This document shows positions 61,701 through 64,000 of a stretch of DNA of 64,000 nucleotides, one piece after another (position 1 is the stretch's first letter; each line of letters begins with the position of its first letter). The notes under the pieces are model-generated. The model did no database searches. It saw only the letters and a list, made by a program, of their open reading frames with translations, and was not told the DNA's origin. A program made the translations under genes and the position numbers. The DNA is taken from NCBI GenBank assembly GCA_000497125.2, contig CM035318.1, positions 1,360,001 through 1,424,000 on the forward strand. The letters run 5' to 3'. The stretch comes from Spironucleus salmonicida (lineage: Eukaryota; Fornicata; Diplomonadida; Hexamitidae).

Positions 61701-63998
61701 TCATTTTCTAATTTCAACTCTGACTGCTTTACCATTATCGTAATTAATCTCCCATAATCGAAGCAACATGCTTTTCATCTAATCAATTTCTTCTTAATTT
61801 TTACATAATGTCAGTCTATTTTATACTTCAAATTTAAATCTATCATCTAAGCCTTTATAAATTTAGTATAAATTTCCATCAATAATAAGACCTTCGTAAT
61901 TACTTATTAGATTTTTTGAATCCAAAATACATTAACTCCGCACATGTAATTATCCAGCCTCTAAAATATAAATAGTTAGCTAACCTGCAGTAATTGCACA
62001 TCTGTTGATTTTTTATTTTTTCATAGCACCTTAAGAGAAAGCAATAATTAATTGAATAGCATTATGTAAATGTTATTAGTTCTCAGATTCAACAAAATAA
62101 ACAGCATTGGGATTATCTATTGGCATTTAATATATTTAAGGCATCTCTGATATAATATCATTAAAATCCAGTTAATCATCAAATGACCACAATTCTGGTT
62201 TTTCAAAAATAGATATGACGACTTGAGGATATACAATACATGAATTTTATCGTTTCTATTTATCTTATAATAAGTTTCGATAATGGCAAAGTTTATCAAA
62301 AAAATTATCAGTTAAAGGCATATCATCTTCCATTTAATTAATCACCTTTGCTCGCCTCAATATATAGTTTGATTATATTACATTGTTTAATGAAACATAT
62401 TTTGATGCTAATATATTATACACTAGCATTGTGAAAGTGGGTATTCTATGTTAAATTTACTTTGATTTTAATTTTAATAGATTGAAATTTTATTCTTATT
62501 ATCTACCATGATTTATAAAATTTTATAGTTAAGGAATGTAATAGTTTAACATAATAACTGAAAGAAATAAAAATAGAATCATGTCTGGTACATGATAATA
62601 AACACCAGTAATAAAGAATAAAACTATAAAGAAAAGTTTTATGTGCAAGGTAAGTGATACTAATTCTTCTGGCTAAGATAATACTGATAAAGAAACTGCT
62701 AAAGTTGTTATAATAAAAAACATCAAGTTTGAAATCAGATGATTGAACGAATATAAATTTCCTTAAAATTATTCTTTTAAAGTTTATCTTGTTGTATAAA
62801 TTGAGTAAAATAAAAAGTAGAGAGTACACATCAAGACTACTTCCTGAATAAAGCATACTAACTTTTTACCAATGCCAATTTTTGGTTGTTCTAATGTTTT
62901 TGAATCATTAACATTGATTAAATTTTTGATGGCATCAGTCTATAAATTTGAAGAATTATTTACTAATTTGTAGTGGGAAAGTGCTGGCGTAATATTAGTA
63001 ATTATTTAAAGCAAACTTACAAATAGTAAAAGTACAAAACTAATATTATTAAGTTGAAAAATTGTTAAATGTATACCTAAAAAACTTGTGTATACATTAT
63101 CAAAATCAAATTTACTAGAATAATAATAGTTAAGTGGCATGAATATAAATGTTACAAATGTTATGTAAAAATATGGAATACAAGTCGGTCTGGCTTTGAC
63201 TAGAGCTGATTTAAAAAGGGTATTAGATGCCAATTTTTTTTCTTACCATCCTGATAAGTGGAAAAGATAAACTAATTTTTATATAGTTTATAAAAAAAGT
63301 TATTTGAGAATTTTAGCGGATTCTTAAAATGCATTTTAATGCTATAATGTTTCATTTTATATTTCATCTCCTTTTGATCCATTGAATGAGCCATACTGAC
63401 GATTTTTAACTAAACGACCACTATTGATTTATCTTTCAGTACTTCTACCTTTCAACATGCACTTATCTTATTACATCTAAACATCTATCTTATGAAAAAT
63501 AAATATCGATTCTAACTCTTATTACATAGTGAACATCAACTGCGATAATTTAGATTCAATTTCATTTATAATTTGTTCAAACTCTATAAAATTTTCCTTG
63601 TTTTCAAATTATTCAGAATCAATAATTAAAAACTTGTAAGTAAAATATTCTAATAAATGATTAATGGTAATATATGGCGAAATTTTCATGAGATTAATAT
63701 TTTAATCTTTATATAAAAAGTTATTTACAGCTACAACTTCAAATTAAGGTGGACATAAATCTAATATTTTTCTAAATATTTTTTATTTTTCTACTGTGCT
63801 TAAATTAATCTCATGTTCCATTTTTAAAACTAACTCTGAAATTAATGATAATGCTTCGCTATCAGTAGCATTACTTTTTGATTTTTATAGTTAATTATAT
63901 CCAATAATATATAAACCTTAAGACAATTCTTACGACAATTCTCGATTTAATTATGCATTTAAGCTGATTATAATAGTTACTTCTAACAACAATGAGTC
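61701..63998 (-). CDS. Multi-pass membrane protein, 5' end beyond the window
   Basis: The frame is open without TGA for 766 codons, from the right window edge to TCA at 61701-61703, so the gene is 5'-incomplete.

The N-terminal visible ~180 residues are soluble and helical (STVEKQKIFRKILDLCPPQ; FEQIINEIESKLSQLM), followed by a Gln/Asn-rich stretch. At least six hydrophobic segments follow (FYITFVTFIFMPL; ISFVLLLFVSLL; VVLMCTLYFLFYSI; LMFFIITTLAVSLSVL; KLFFIVLFFITGVYY; MILFLFLSVIML). A soluble C-terminal domain of ~210 residues begins near MEDDMPLTDNFFD.

I do not recognise the family; a membrane receptor or transporter is possible. An ATG at 62333 could also start a separate soluble protein. 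A J-domain-like ORF overlaps on the other strand (see rejected). Confidence 0.6.
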
Positions 63999-64000
63999 AC

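Noticed and set aside
62503-62856. Standard-code minus ORF of 117 aa, hydrophobic.
   Set aside because: It is out of phase with the long 61701-63998 frame, ends at a TAG that is sense in this code, and looks like a frame shadow of the membrane protein.
62872-63402. Plus-strand J-domain-like frame (YHPDKWK, then FYIVYKKSYLRIL) resembling a DnaJ protein.
   Set aside because: Its frame has an in-frame TGA at 63055-63057 and it is entirely covered by a minus-strand frame that is open for 766 codons. The HPD match is striking, so a nested short gene from an ATG near 63140 cannot be fully excluded, but one strand has to be coincidental.
1-64000. Ciliate origin on the basis of the genetic code alone.
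   Set aside because: The code fits ciliates equally, but a 12.6-kb dynein and several 4-5 kb genes with no introns favour a diplomonad. Not decisive without rRNA or phylogeny.

Overview
The window is compact, AT-rich eukaryotic nuclear DNA that uses TAA and TAG as glutamine codons and TGA as the only stop. The code is read directly from invariant positions. In eS17 the universal [15 protein letters not shown] segment has TAG at its Q. In the RNA polymerase I large subunit [11 protein letters not shown] and NVHMPQ have TAA at Q. Read this way, the short fragments that a standard code gives merge into long genes. All of them appear intronless, including a 12.6 kb dynein gene, a 4.9 kb polymerase gene and a 4.2 kb REV3 gene. 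Reassigned TAR codons, no introns, very short leaders and flagellar genes fit a hexamitine diplomonad (Hexamita, Spironucleus, Trepomonas group) best. An intron-poor ciliate is the alternative. This placement is inference.

Left part (1-16 kb). An uncharacterised gene cut near the window edge is followed by a Q-SNARE, a DCC1-like cohesion factor, an SGNH hydrolase, an OSCA/TMEM63 channel and two uncharacterised small proteins. Next come TGS1, a cysteine-containing small protein, the HAS1 RNA helicase, a RIB2/PUS9-type pseudouridine synthase, an unrecognised gene with a sharp GC jump, an LCAT-family acyltransferase/lipase and a coiled-coil protein.

Centre (16-36.5 kb). A dynein heavy chain gene (18908-31504, minus) lies between two arms of a 4,225-bp inverted repeat, 16369-20593 and 32205-36429. 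The left arm carries an RRM-like gene, two tRNA-Ile(GAU) genes, an unknown gene, TRM13 and the dynein C-terminus. The right arm repeats all of this almost perfectly. Both genes that cross the arm edges are whole on the left and cut on the right, so the left is the donor and the right a recent inverted insertion between the dynein and RPA1 promoters.

Right part (36.5-64 kb). RPA1, an uncharacterised gene, VPS16, a single-repeat Myb protein, nicotinate phosphoribosyltransferase, ribosomal proteins eL24 and eS17, and a TBL1-like LisH protein come first. A large Gln-rich protein, REV3 (DNA polymerase zeta), a small gene overlapping REV3 by one base, an LRR-like protein and a multi-pass membrane protein running off the right edge follow.

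How the genes relate. Six genes of ribosome production, snRNA/snoRNA capping or tRNA modification (eL24, eS17, RPA1, HAS1, TGS1, TRM13) share a TTTCCACTyyA-type element 2-7 nt before the ATG, a candidate initiator for a growth regulon. Convergent genes often end within 0-3 nt of each other. No rRNA, CRISPR, transposase or virus-derived gene was seen.
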